A stretch of 64,000 bases of DNA. It comes from Sphingomonas sanxanigenens DSM 19645 = NX02. Its GTDB lineage: Bacteria; Pseudomonadota; Alphaproteobacteria; Sphingomonadales; Sphingomonadaceae. Shown here piece after piece: positions 1 through 9,149 of this stretch; position 1 is the stretch's first letter, and every line of letters begins with the position of its first letter. The notes below the pieces were generated by a model. The model saw only the letters and a list, made by a program, of their open reading frames with translations, was not told the DNA's origin and did not search any database. The position numbers and the translations under genes were made by a program. Location of the stretch: positions 4,912,501 to 4,976,500 of the forward strand of contig NZ_CP006644.1 in the NCBI RefSeq assembly GCF_000512205.2. The letters are read 5' to 3'.

Positions 1-570
1 GAGATAGAGCAGCACCATCGGCAGCGGCCGTTCGGGCCAGCCGGTCACCGCCACCCATCCCACCGGCAGTGCCCAGGAAAAGACGATGCCGAGCCAGAGC
101 TGCGGCCACCATGTGATCCGCTTCATGAAGGGATAGGCGGCGACCGGCGCAATGCTGGCGAACGAGACGATCGTCACCGTCAGGCTGTCGAGGCCGACCA
201 GCACGAGAAGCCCCACCGCGCAGAGCATGAACAGCCAGATCCAGGCCGCCTTGAGCGACACCGCGCCGCTGGCGAGCGGGCGGGCGCGGGTACGCGCCAC
301 CTGCTGGTCGAGATCGCGGTCGACGATGTCGTTATAGACGCAGCCGGCGCCGCGCATCGCGATCGCGCCGATCAGGATCAGCAGCACGACCGACCATCGT
401 TCCGGCAACCCGCCCGCAAGCGCCATGCCCCAGGCACCCGGCCAGAACAGCAATTGCCAGCCGATCGGCCGATCCAGCCGCGCGAGCAGCCAGTAGGGCC
501 TGAGCGCATCGGGCAGCGCCGCGGTGAAACCGCGATGCTCGCTGTCCGGAACGATGTCGGGCGCGGTCAC
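1..570 (-). CDS. ubiA: 4-hydroxybenzoate polyprenyltransferase UbiA (C-terminus beyond window)
   Basis: Prenylates 4-hydroxybenzoate in ubiquinone synthesis, an integral membrane reaction. The reading frame from a GTG at 570 runs to the left edge and gives about 190 residues; the family is usually near 300, so the C-terminal third is missing. Near residues 60-80 lies the polyprenyl-diphosphate/Mg site NDIVDRDLD (NDxxD pattern), preceded by [12 protein letters not shown], which is typical of UbiA, and hydrophobic membrane segments follow. The GTG overlaps the stop of fumC as GTGA, so the two are translationally coupled. The family call is firm; specificity for 4-hydroxybenzoate is inferred from family resemblance. 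Confidence 0.88.
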   Translation of the reverse strand, partial: MTAPDIVPDSEHRGFTAALPDALRPYWLLARLDRPIGWQLLFWPGAWGMALAGGLPERWSVVLLILIGAIAMRGAGCVYNDIVDRDLDQQVARTRARPLASGAVSLKAAWIWLFMLCAVGLLVLVGLDSLTVTIVSFASIAPVAAYPFMKRITWWPQLWLGIVFSWALPVGWVAVTGWPERPLPMVLLYL

Positions 571-1958
571 CGGCCGACCATGGTCTCGGGCCGGACGACG
601 CGATCGAAGGTCGCCTCGTCGACCAGCCCAAGCTCCAGCCCCGCTTCCTTCAGGGTCTGGCCATGATGGTGCGCATGCTTGGCGATCTTCGCAGCATTGT
701 CATAGCCGATCTCGGGCGCGAGCGCGGTGACGAGCATCAGCGAGCGCGCGACGAGGTCGCCGATGCGGCGCTCGTCCGCCTCCATGCCGTCGACGCAGCG
801 CTCGGCGAAGCTGACCATGCCGGTCGCCAGCAGATCGATCGAACGCAGCACCGCGGCACCGATCAGCGGCTTGAACACATTGAGTTCGAGATGCCCCTGC
901 AGGCCGCCGACCGTGACCGCCTGATGGTTGCCGATCACCTGTGCGGCGACCATCGTCAGCATCTCGCACTGGGTGGGGTTGACCTTGCCCGGCATGATCG
1001 AGCTGCCCGGTTCATTCTCCGGCAGGATCAGTTCGCCGATGCCCGAACGCGGGCCGGAGCCGAGCAGCCGGATATCGTTGGCGATCTTGGTAAGCGACAC
1101 GGCGAGGGTCGAAAGCGTGCCCGAGAGGTGGACGAGCGGGTCATGCGAGGCCAGCGCCTCGAACTTGTTCTCCGCGGTGAAGAAGGGCAGCCCGGTGATG
1201 TCGGCGATTTCGCGCGCGATCTCCTCATCGAAGCCGGTCGGCGCATTGAGCCCGGTACCGACCGCGGTGCCGCCCTGCGCGAGCTGGCACATGCCGTGCA
1301 TCACCGCGGGCTCGATGCGCTTCACGTTGCGATAGAGCTGGTTGGCATAGCCGCCGAATTCCTGGCCCAATGTCAGCGGCGTCGCATCCTGCAGATGGGT
1401 GCGGCCGATCTTGACGATATCCGCCCACGCGGCCGCCTTGGTGTCGAGCGCGGCGCGCAGCCGCTCGATCGCCGGCATCAGATCGGCGGTCGCGGCGCGC
1501 GCCGCGGCGATGTGCAGCGCGGTCGGGAAGCTGTCGTTGGAGGACTGGCCCTTGTTGACATGATCATTGGGATGAACGGGGGATTTGCCGCCGCGCGTGC
1601 CGGTCAGCAGCTCGTTGGCGCGGCCGGCGATCACCTCGTTGACGTTCATGTTGCTCTGGGTGCCGCTGCCGGTCTGCCAGATCACCAGCGGGAACTGGTC
1701 GTCATGCCGGCCGTCGATCACCTCGGCGGCAGCCTGCTCGATCGCATCGGCCAGCTTCGCGTCCAGCCCATGCTTGCGGTTCACCCGCGCCGCCGCCTGC
1801 TTCACGATCGCCAGGCCATGGACGATGCCGATCGGCATCCGCTCCTGCGCGCCAAACGGGAAATTGCCGATCGATCGCTGCGTCTGCGCACCCCAATAGG
1901 CGCTCGCGGGCACCTCGATCGGGCCAAAGCTGTCGGTTTCGGTTCGGGTATCGGTCAT
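567..1958 (-). CDS. fumC: fumarate hydratase class II
   Basis: Reversibly hydrates fumarate to malate in the TCA cycle; class II enzymes are iron-independent, oxygen-stable homotetramers. The 463-residue product has the usual length and carries the superfamily signature [13 protein letters not shown] (the catalytic Ser loop), the substrate-binding [13 protein letters not shown] and the active-site stretch [17 protein letters not shown] longer open frame reaches 2015, but the ATG at 1958 ([17 protein letters not shown]) follows a GGAG motif at good spacing and matches the family N-terminus. Transcribed towards ubiA with a 4-nt overlap. Confidence 0.96.
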   Translation of the reverse strand: MTDTRTETDSFGPIEVPASAYWGAQTQRSIGNFPFGAQERMPIGIVHGLAIVKQAAARVNRKHGLDAKLADAIEQAAAEVIDGRHDDQFPLVIWQTGSGTQSNMNVNEVIAGRANELLTGTRGGKSPVHPNDHVNKGQSSNDSFPTALHIAAARAATADLMPAIERLRAALDTKAAAWADIVKIGRTHLQDATPLTLGQEFGGYANQLYRNVKRIEPAVMHGMCQLAQGGTAVGTGLNAPTGFDEEIAREIADITGLPFFTAENKFEALASHDPLVHLSGTLSTLAVSLTKIANDIRLLGSGPRSGIGELILPENEPGSSIMPGKVNPTQCEMLTMVAAQVIGNHQAVTVGGLQGHLELNVFKPLIGAAVLRSIDLLATGMVSFAERCVDGMEADERRIGDLVARSLMLVTALAPEIGYDNAAKIAKHAHHHGQTLKEAGLELGLVDEATFDRVVRPETMVGR

Positions 1959-2034
1959 ATGCGCTCTCCGTTTGGCTGGAGGGAGCGGCACCGTTACCCG
2001 CACGGCCGGGGGCAAGTCGAGGCCGGACGGCCGG

Positions 2035-2637
2035 CTATCCGGCCATCGGCTGCAGCTTCACCCGGCGCCGGATCGTCTTGTCGAGCACACAGCTCGGGAT
2101 CTGGATCCGGTCGATCGATCCGCCCTGCGCCAGCCCCTGGCACTCGGCGTCGCGCGCCTTGATCCAGGCGCGTTCCTCGTCGCGCAGCGCGATCTTGCCC
2201 GCCTCGTCGCGCTTGTCCATCGCCGATCGGTAGGCGGCGTTCAGCCGCTCGTCCTGCACCTTGATCTCGTCGGCGATGCACTGCGCCATCGCCGGGGTGA
2301 CGCCTTTCGCCGCGTCGCCGGTTGCGAGGCAGGTGTCGTAGGCGGGGGAATATTGTTCCTCGATCTGCGCCTGAGTCAGTTCCGGGCCGCCTGCGCCCGG
2401 CGTCGGCGTCGGCGTCGGCGTCGGCGCGACGATGTTGGGTTCGGTCTCGTTGATCGATGGGGAAACGCCGCCCGGTTCCGCATCGGCGCCGCCATTGGGC
2501 AGCGCCGAACCGTCATTGCCATAGACCTCGGCCACGCCGCTCCCGGCATCCGCCGCCCGGTTGTCGAGCGGCTCGCTGCCGCCGCCCGAACAGGCGGCGA
2601 GGATCAGCAAGGGCGTGAGGATGGCAGTACGACGCAT
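2035..2637 (-). CDS. LprI/DUF1311-like lipoprotein
   Basis: Predicted exported lipoprotein of 200 residues. The N-terminus is a lipoprotein signal with lipobox LAAC (Cys16). A low-complexity linker follows with a (PT)n run ending [10 protein letters not shown] near residue 80. The C-terminal 100 residues resemble the lysozyme-inhibitor LprI N-terminal/DUF1311 domain: paired cysteines (YDTCLA, AQCIAD, AECQ, SCVL) and the motif [12 protein letters not shown]. By family it could protect against lysozyme or have another periplasmic role; the function in this organism is not shown. It stands alone, on the same strand as recQ and fumC. Confidence 0.75.
   Translation of the reverse strand: MRRTAILTPLLILAACSGGGSEPLDNRAADAGSGVAEVYGNDGSALPNGGADAEPGGVSPSINETEPNIVAPTPTPTPTPGAGGPELTQAQIEEQYSPAYDTCLATGDAAKGVTPAMAQCIADEIKVQDERLNAAYRSAMDKRDEAGKIALRDEERAWIKARDAECQGLAQGGSIDRIQIPSCVLDKTIRRRVKLQPMAG
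2401..2424. repeat. hexanucleotide tandem repeat CGTCGG x4
   Basis: Four perfect CGTCGG units in the lipoprotein gene. They encode the Pro-Thr run between the lipobox and the DUF1311-like domain. Changes in unit number would stay in frame and alter linker length only. Confidence 0.85.
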
Positions 2638-2732
2638 TCAGGATCTCCTTCGGGGGTGCCAGCCTAACCCGCGGGGCCGGGCCATGCGAGCGCGCGCGCG
2701 ATGGAAGGTGCCGGGAGTAAGGGAAATCTGCG

Positions 2733-2753
2733 CCCCGAGCTTGCGCGGGGAGG
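2733..2753. repeat. degenerate copy of the CCTCCCCG hairpin family
   Basis: CCCCGAGCTTGCGCGGGG plus AGG, lying 14 nt beyond the recQ stop. It shares CCCCGAGCT...CGGGGAGG with the stronger hairpin at 31601-31627. CCCCG and CGGGG can pair around an 8-nt loop, and in the recQ direction it could end transcription. Confidence 0.5.
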
Positions 2754-2766
2754 ATAAAAGGGCACG

Positions 2767-4530
2767 TCACACAAACGCCCGGATCACGTTGAGAAACGCG
2801 TCGCCATAATCATCGAGCTTGCGCGAGCCGACGCCGCTGATCTGGCCCAGCGCCTTGTGCGAGGTCGGCTTGACCTGTGCCATCTCGCGCAACGTCGAAT
2901 CATGGAAGATCACATAGGGCGGCACGCCGGCGTCCATCGCCAGTTCGCGACGGGCGGCGCGCAGCGCTTCGAACAGCGGATCGCCGACCGGATTGGGCAC
3001 GGCCCCGCCGCGCTGGCGGCGGCGCTCGGGCCGGGGCGGGAGCACCAGCGCCACCGGCACCTCGCCCTTCAGGATGCCGCGCGCCTCGGGGCCGAATTCC
3101 AGCCCGCCATGCTCGCTGGTGCGCAGCGCATCCCGCAGCAGCAGCGCGCGCGAGACCGGTTTCACCAGCGGCGCTTCCTCATCCGTGACGATGTTGAACA
3201 CCGAAAGCTGGTCATGCCCGCGCTGGCGCACCTTTTCATTGGCCTTGCCAGTCAGCACCGCCTCGATATGGCCGGCGCCGAAGCTCTGGCCGGTGCGATA
3301 GACAGCGGAGAGGAACTTGCGCGCCACCTCGGTCGCGTCGATCGCGGCGGGCGGGCTCAGGCAATTGTCGCAATTGCCGCAGCTGGCGGGCGGCGTCTCG
3401 CCGAAATGGCGCAGCAGGATGGCGCGGCGGCAGGTGGCGGTCTCGACCAGCGCGCCGAGCGCGGTCAGCCGCGCCCGCTCGCCGGGCTGGCGGTGCGGCT
3501 CCACCTCGCCCATGCGCTGGCGGGCCCGGGCGAAATCGTCGGCGCCCCAGAAGAGTTGTGCGACCGCCGGATCGCCGTCTCGCCCCGCACGCCCGGTTTC
3601 CTGATAATAGGCCTCGATCGACTTGGGCAGGCCCGCATGGACGACGAAGCGCACGTCGGGTTTGTCGATGCCCATGCCGAACGCGATCGTCGCGACCATG
3701 ACCATGTCCTCGGAAGCGACGAACTTCGCCTGATTCTCGCGCCGCACCGCCGGGTCGAGCCCGGCATGATAGGGCAGCACCGGCCGCCCCTTGCCCGCCA
3801 GTGCCTCCGCGAGCCGCTCCACCCCGGCGCGGGTCTGCGCATAGACGATGCCCGGCCCCGACTGCTCGGCGATGAAATCGGCCACCTGCCGCGTCGTGCT
3901 TTCGCGCGGCGCGATCATGTAGCGGATGTTGGGCCGGTCGAACCCGGCGACGATCAGCCCGTCGGCGGGAATGCCGAGCTGGTCGAGGATATCGGCGCGG
4001 GTATGTTCGTCGGCGGTGGCGGTCAGCGCCAGCCGGGGCACATCCGGAAAGGCATCCAGCAGCGGGCGCAACAGGCGATAATCGGGGCGGAAATCATGCC
4101 CCCATTCGGAAACGCAATGCGCCTCGTCGATCGCGAACAGCGCCAGCGGCGCGCTTGCCAGCAACTGGCGGAAGCCGTCGTTGGAAGCGCGCTCGGGCGC
4201 GACATAGAGAAGATCGAGCTCACCGGCGCGATAGCGCGCGATCGTCTCGTTGCGGTCGGCATCGACCGAGGTCAGCGTCGCCGCGCGGATGCCCACCGCC
4301 AGTGCGGCGCGAAGCTGGTCGTGCATCAGCGCGATCAGCGGCGAGACGACGACGCACGTGCCGGGCAGCGCGACCGCCGGAAGCTGATAGGTCAGCGATT
4401 TGCCGGCGCCGGTCGGCATCACCGCCAATGTCCGGTCGCCAGCCAGCACGCGGTCGACCACCTGGCGCTGCACGCCACGGAAGCCGGGAAAGCCGAAAGT
4501 GTCGCGCAGCAGCGCGGTAGGGTCGATCAT
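2767..4530 (-). CDS. recQ: ATP-dependent DNA helicase RecQ
   Basis: 3'-5' DNA helicase acting in recombination and fork repair. The 587-residue product has in order: helicase motif I PTGAGKSLTYQLPA, DEAH box (AIDEAHCVSEWGHDFRPDY, which includes the RecQ aromatic-rich loop), motif VI QETGRAGRDGDP, the four zinc-binding cysteines of the RQC region (CRRAILL ... SCGNCDNCL), and a C-terminal HRDC domain (SGVGSRKLDDYGDAFL). The open frame extends to 4566, but the ATG at 4530 (MIDPTALLRDTFGF) fits the family N-terminus. Monocistronic in appearance. Confidence 0.96.
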   Translation of the reverse strand: MIDPTALLRDTFGFPGFRGVQRQVVDRVLAGDRTLAVMPTGAGKSLTYQLPAVALPGTCVVVSPLIALMHDQLRAALAVGIRAATLTSVDADRNETIARYRAGELDLLYVAPERASNDGFRQLLASAPLALFAIDEAHCVSEWGHDFRPDYRLLRPLLDAFPDVPRLALTATADEHTRADILDQLGIPADGLIVAGFDRPNIRYMIAPRESTTRQVADFIAEQSGPGIVYAQTRAGVERLAEALAGKGRPVLPYHAGLDPAVRRENQAKFVASEDMVMVATIAFGMGIDKPDVRFVVHAGLPKSIEAYYQETGRAGRDGDPAVAQLFWGADDFARARQRMGEVEPHRQPGERARLTALGALVETATCRRAILLRHFGETPPASCGNCDNCLSPPAAIDATEVARKFLSAVYRTGQSFGAGHIEAVLTGKANEKVRQRGHDQLSVFNIVTDEEAPLVKPVSRALLLRDALRTSEHGGLEFGPEARGILKGEVPVALVLPPRPERRRQRGGAVPNPVGDPLFEALRAARRELAMDAGVPPYVIFHDSTLREMAQVKPTSHKALGQISGVGSRKLDDYGDAFLNVIRAFV

Positions 4531-4594
4531 CGGCGGCTTTATAGACGCGCCGCCGCCATCCGCCACCTCGCCGTGCCGTATACGAACCCCGATG

Positions 4595-6640
4595 TCAGGC
4601 AGCGTCGCTCATCGGGGCGCCGTCATCGAGCTCGATTCCGCCGAGCGGCATCGGCCGCGGCCGGCCGAACAGGAAGCCCTGCACCTCGTCACATCCTTCG
4701 CGCACCAGCACGTCGAGCTGTTCGCGCGTCTCGATGCCTTCGGCGAGAACGGGGATCGCAAGGCTGCGCCCCAGCGCCAGGACCGCCCGCACGATCGCCG
4801 TCGCCTGCGGACTGACCGCAAGCTCGGAGGTGAAGAAGCGATCGAGCTTGATCTTGTCGAACGGAAAGGCGCGCAGCGTTTCCAGCGACGAATAGCCGGT
4901 CCCGAAATCGTCCAGCGCAACGCCGACGCCGAGCGCCTTGATCTGGCCGAGCACCTGCAAGGCGCGTTCACGGTTGGCCATGATCGCGCTTTCCGTCAGT
5001 TCGATCTCGAGCCGCTCCGCCGGCAACCCCGTATCGGCGAGGATGCGCTGGAAGACCTGCGGCAGTTCGGCATGAGCGAGTTGCAGCGCCGACACATTGA
5101 CGGCCACCTTGCTCGGATGCTCCCATTCCACCGCGTCGGCGCAGGCGCGCTGCAGCACCCACTCGCCGAGCGACAGGATGAGGCCATTTTCCTCGGCAAC
5201 CGGAATGAACACGGAAGGCAGGACCATGCCCCGCTGCGGATGCGTCCAGCGCAGCAAGGCTTCATAACCGGTGACGGCACGGTCTGCGACCGACGCCTGC
5301 ACCTGATAATAAACTTCGAGCTGGTTCTCGTCGATCGCCTTGCGGAGATCGTTGGCGAGTTCGCGGCGTTCGCGAATCGCCTCATCCAGCGCGCCATCAT
5401 AATAGCAGGGCGCGCCGATCCCCTCGCACTTCGCGCGATACATCGCGAGATCGGCGTTGTTCGAGAGCACATCCTCCTGCAGCGCGTCGTCCGGATAGAC
5501 GGCAACACCGATGCTGGCGCCAAGCCGCGCATCGAACTCGCCGAATCGTATCGGCGTGCGCAGCGCGGCATCGATGCGGTCCGCGAAGGCCACGATCTGG
5601 CTGCGATCGTCGCACCGGATGAGCGCGACGAACTCGTCGCCGCCCAGCCGGGCCACGACATCCTCGGCGCGAATCGCGCGGCGCAACCGCTCGGCAACCA
5701 CCATCAGAACGTCATCGCCGGCCTTGTGGCCGTGAAGATCGTTGATCTCCTTGAACCGATCGAGATCGATCGCACACAGCCCGACCCGCTGGCCGTTGGC
5801 AGCGGCAACGTCGATCTGGCGGACGAGCCCGGCGTGGAACGCGATGCGGTTGGGCAGGCCGGTCAGTCCGTCGCTCATCGCCATCTGCCGCAGTTCGGCC
5901 ATCGCATCGTTGCGCGTCTGCTGATCGATCAGCGCGGCGAACACGCCCGCGGCGATCACGACGAGCCCAAGCAACGCGGTCGCGATCGCCAGCGCGCGGA
6001 CCTGCTCGCCGTCGAGCGGCGCGCTGCTCATCGCCACCGGCGCGATGTGCATCGCCGTCATCGCGACGAAGTGCAGCAGGGCGATGGCGAGCACGATGAG
6101 CACGACGCCCGCCGCCATGCGCAGCCGGCCGAACCGGTCGGACTGAAGCGCGAAGAACGCGCCACCGCCGAAGATCGCGGCGCAGCCGATCGCGGCAACG
6201 ACATAGGCCGCATTCCAGGTCACGATGCCGTCGACCCGATAGGCCGCCATGCCGATGAAATGCATCGCCGAAATCGCGAGCCCGAAGATGGTGCCGCCGA
6301 TCACCGGCCACGCGCCGCCCTGCCGCCCGGACGCAACCATGAAACCGATGCAGGACCCGACGACCGCGACGATCAGCGATCCGATGGTAAGAACCGGATC
6401 GAGGGTGACGGGCGCCTTCGCCTGATAGGCGAGCATGGCGATGAAATGGGTGCACCAGATCGTCGCACCGCCGGCGACCGCGGAGAGGAAGGCCCAGCCG
6501 AGCCGTTGCAACCCGAGCGTGCCGATCGCACGCTCGAAAAGCTGGACGATGCTGAACGCGCCGGCGCCACACACGAAAACGGCGAGCACGACCAGCCACG
6601 GGTCATGTTCGGTGGCGATACACAAAGCGACGTCGATCAT
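4595..6640 (-). CDS. MHYT-GGDEF-EAL cyclic-di-GMP signalling protein
   Basis: Membrane-anchored enzyme that can in principle make and degrade cyclic di-GMP. Residues 1-190 form an MHYT sensor with repeated histidine motifs in membrane helices (CTHFIAMLAY, AMHFIGMAAY, LLHFVAMTAM), a family proposed to bind a metal and sense diatomic gases. A GGDEF domain follows (RLGGDEFVALI), with an RAED inhibitory I-site five residues upstream. The C-terminal EAL domain retains YEALLRW, the metal/catalytic motifs LTESAIM and DDFGTGYSS, and VLAEGIET, so both catalytic domains look intact. 681 residues. The net activity cannot be told from sequence. Confidence 0.93.
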   Translation of the reverse strand: MIDVALCIATEHDPWLVVLAVFVCGAGAFSIVQLFERAIGTLGLQRLGWAFLSAVAGGATIWCTHFIAMLAYQAKAPVTLDPVLTIGSLIVAVVGSCIGFMVASGRQGGAWPVIGGTIFGLAISAMHFIGMAAYRVDGIVTWNAAYVVAAIGCAAIFGGGAFFALQSDRFGRLRMAAGVVLIVLAIALLHFVAMTAMHIAPVAMSSAPLDGEQVRALAIATALLGLVVIAAGVFAALIDQQTRNDAMAELRQMAMSDGLTGLPNRIAFHAGLVRQIDVAAANGQRVGLCAIDLDRFKEINDLHGHKAGDDVLMVVAERLRRAIRAEDVVARLGGDEFVALIRCDDRSQIVAFADRIDAALRTPIRFGEFDARLGASIGVAVYPDDALQEDVLSNNADLAMYRAKCEGIGAPCYYDGALDEAIRERRELANDLRKAIDENQLEVYYQVQASVADRAVTGYEALLRWTHPQRGMVLPSVFIPVAEENGLILSLGEWVLQRACADAVEWEHPSKVAVNVSALQLAHAELPQVFQRILADTGLPAERLEIELTESAIMANRERALQVLGQIKALGVGVALDDFGTGYSSLETLRAFPFDKIKLDRFFTSELAVSPQATAIVRAVLALGRSLAIPVLAEGIETREQLDVLVREGCDEVQGFLFGRPRPMPLGGIELDDGAPMSDAA

Positions 6641-6735
6641 GCGAGCCCTAGTCCCAAGCTGGGCGCGAGCAGATGCCGACGCGCAGGTTTTTACCTCTTG
6701 GGCCGCTAAATATTATGAACCAGTTAACCGCAACG

Positions 6736-8550
6736 TCAAGCGACCGCGATGGCGCGTTCCGCCTGTGTCGCCTGATAATGCCACATGCCGGCATAGACGC
6801 CGCCCGCTTCGAGCAATTCGGCATGCGTGCCCTGCTCCGCGACCCGCCCATGATCGAGCACCACGATGCGATCGGCGTCGACGACGGTGGACAGCCTGTG
6901 CGCGATGACGATCGTGGTGCGGCCATGCTCGATCGTGGCAAGCGTCGCCTGGATCGCCGCCTCGGTGCCGCTGTCGAGCGCGCTGGTCGCCTCGTCGAGG
7001 ATCAGGATCGGCGGGTCCTTGAGCAAGGTGCGCGCGATCGCGACGCGCTGCTTTTCGCCGCCCGACAGCTTGAGCCCGCGCTCGCCGACGCGCGTCTCGT
7101 AACCCTGGGGCAGCGATTCGATGAAGCGCTCGATCGCCGCCCCGCGCGCCGCCGCGCGGATCGCCTCGGGCGTCGCGCCTTCGCGGCCATAGCCGATGTT
7201 GTAGCCGATCGTGTCGTTGAACAGCACCGTATCCTGGGGCACGATGCCGAGCGCGGCGCGCAGCGTTTCCTGGGTGACCTCCGCGATATCCTGCCCGTCG
7301 ATCAGGATGCGGCCGCCGGTCACGTCGTAGAATCGGAACATGAGCCGTGCCAGCGTCGACTTGCCGGCGCCCGAGGGTCCGACGACGGCAACGGTCGCGC
7401 CCGCCGGCACGTCGAGATCGATGCCCTTCAGGATTTCGCGCTCGGGCTCATAGCCGAAGCGGACATTCTCGAAGCAGACATGACCGCGTCGCACCGCCAG
7501 CGCCGGCGCGCCGGGCCGGTCGATGACCTCCGCGGGCGCATCGACCAGCGCGAACATGTCGTTCATGTCGATCAGCCCCTGCCGGACGGTCCGATAGACC
7601 ATGCCGAGCAGGTCGAGGGGGCGGAAGAGCTGCGACAGCAAGGTGTTCACGAGCACGACGTCGCCCGTCGTGAAGCGCCCGACCGACCAGCCCCACACGC
7701 TGTAGGCCATCGCGCCGGCCATCATCAGGTTGGTGATGAAGGACTGGCCGATGTTGAGCCAGGCAAGCGACGTCTCGTTGCCGACCGCGGCATCGGCATA
7801 GCGGCGGACGGCGTGCGCATAGCGCCGCGCCTCGCGATCCTCCGCGTTGAAATATTTCACCGTCTCGAAATTGAGCAGGCTGTCGACCGCGCGTGCGACC
7901 GCACCGGTATCGAGGCGGTTCATTTCCTCGCGCAGCTTCGCCCGCCAGTCGGTGACGAGCCGCGTAAACCAGATGTAGAGGGCGACCATCGCCAGCGTCG
8001 CCAGCACCAGCGCGAAACCGAACTTGACCTGGAAGATGATCGCGACGGCGACGAGTTCGATCACCGTTGGCGCGATGTTGAACAGCAGGAAATACAGCAT
8101 CGTGTCGATGCTCTTGGTGCCGCGCTCTACGACCTTGGTGACCGCGCCCGTGCGGCGTTCGAGATGGAAGCGCAGCGAAAGCTGATGAAGGTGGCGGAAC
8201 ACGCGTTCCGCAAGCCGCATCGTGGCGATCTGGCCGACCCGCTCGAACACGGCGTTGCGAAGATTGTCGAACAGCACGCCGCCGAAGCGAGCGCCGGCAT
8301 AGGCGATGACCAGCGCCATCGCGAGGCCGACGGCCGGCTGCAGCCCCGGTGCCATCCTGTCGACCGCCGCCTTGTATGCGAAAGGCATCAGCAATGTGGA
8401 GGCTTTCGCGACGACGATCAGCGCCATCGCGGCGACGACACGCACCCGCAACGCGCGATCGTCGCGCGGCCAGAGATAGGGCAGGAAGCGTCGGATCGAC
8501 GCCAGCAGGGGCGGCGTCGGTCGGCTGTCGGTCGCAAGATCCGGGGGCAT
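6736..8550 (-). CDS. Atm1/HMT1-like ABC exporter, fused permease and ATPase
   Basis: Half-transporter of 604 residues: six predicted membrane helices (about residues 25-310), then a nucleotide-binding domain with Walker A GPSGAGKST, signature LSGGEKQRVAIARTLL and Walker B LILDEATSALDS. The arrangement and the text around the Q-loop match the Atm1-type family that exports glutathione-bound sulfur or metal complexes. The longest frame starts at 8580, but the ATG at 8550 follows GGAGGCGCC, a good ribosome-binding site. The substrate is inferred from family only; a gshA gene lies 23 kb away. Confidence 0.88.
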   Translation of the reverse strand: MPPDLATDSRPTPPLLASIRRFLPYLWPRDDRALRVRVVAAMALIVVAKASTLLMPFAYKAAVDRMAPGLQPAVGLAMALVIAYAGARFGGVLFDNLRNAVFERVGQIATMRLAERVFRHLHQLSLRFHLERRTGAVTKVVERGTKSIDTMLYFLLFNIAPTVIELVAVAIIFQVKFGFALVLATLAMVALYIWFTRLVTDWRAKLREEMNRLDTGAVARAVDSLLNFETVKYFNAEDREARRYAHAVRRYADAAVGNETSLAWLNIGQSFITNLMMAGAMAYSVWGWSVGRFTTGDVVLVNTLLSQLFRPLDLLGMVYRTVRQGLIDMNDMFALVDAPAEVIDRPGAPALAVRRGHVCFENVRFGYEPEREILKGIDLDVPAGATVAVVGPSGAGKSTLARLMFRFYDVTGGRILIDGQDIAEVTQETLRAALGIVPQDTVLFNDTIGYNIGYGREGATPEAIRAAARGAAIERFIESLPQGYETRVGERGLKLSGGEKQRVAIARTLLKDPPILILDEATSALDSGTEAAIQATLATIEHGRTTIVIAHRLSTVVDADRIVVLDHGRVAEQGTHAELLEAGGVYAGMWHYQATQAERAIAVA

Positions 8551-9149
8551 GGCGCCTCCATGTAGGATCTCGCGACGCAAGGGCCAATGGTGGAAACCGC
8601 TATAGGCTGCGGGAAGTCTGATCTTCGGAAGAGAAAGTCACCTGGGCCGGGGGTGCCACGCTGTGGGGAAAATGGCGCCCCCGACCCAGGGAAATCAGCA
8701 GCCACCCCGGTATCGACGGCTCGTGGGGAAAAGCCGTCGCCCGGTCTTGTGACTGCGACACGCGGGATGCCGAACTTTTGAGCCGGACGATGCGACCAGA
8801 TACATCGCCAGACATGTTGCCATCCCGGTGTTCGCGTGTTGCCGGAGTGACTCGCCGGCAAGCATTCGAACTCGAGGTGTTTATGCGTCACATGGATGCA
8901 TCCGGCGCAGTATGAGACCGCTTGTCACGGTTACATCCGCCAATTTCAAGGGCGAATGGAGCCTCGGCTGCGATGGACCGACGACTTCCTAAGGGTTTGT
9001 GTTACTGCCCGGACCAGTTTAGCGTGCATGTATCGTCGGGTATGGCCATGAGTCTTGGCCGACGTTCGCGCATCGGGGCGGACTGCGCGTGGAGCCAACT
9101 CAATGGGGTGCGCGGCGATTGCGGACGTGACGTCGCGTAGCGGGATGCC
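8551..9149. other. 599-bp stretch with no convincing gene
   Basis: Lies between the divergently transcribed ABC exporter and the TPR protein at 9150, so it should hold both promoters. Short frames at 8587-8781 and 8922-9140 lack homology-like composition and good ribosome-binding sites. The only structure noticed is a 10-bp direct repeat, GTGGGGAAAA, at 8663-8672 and 8723-8732, exactly 60 bp apart. Confidence 0.6.

Noticed and set aside
663-2162. A 499-residue plus-strand open frame
   Set aside because: Antisense of fumC, Arg/Ala-rich with no recognisable fold or ribosome-binding site.
8663-8732. DnaA boxes / origin of replication in the 600-bp gap
   Set aside because: GTGGGGAAAA does not match TTATCCACA, and no AT-rich unwinding element or dnaA/dnaN gene is nearby.
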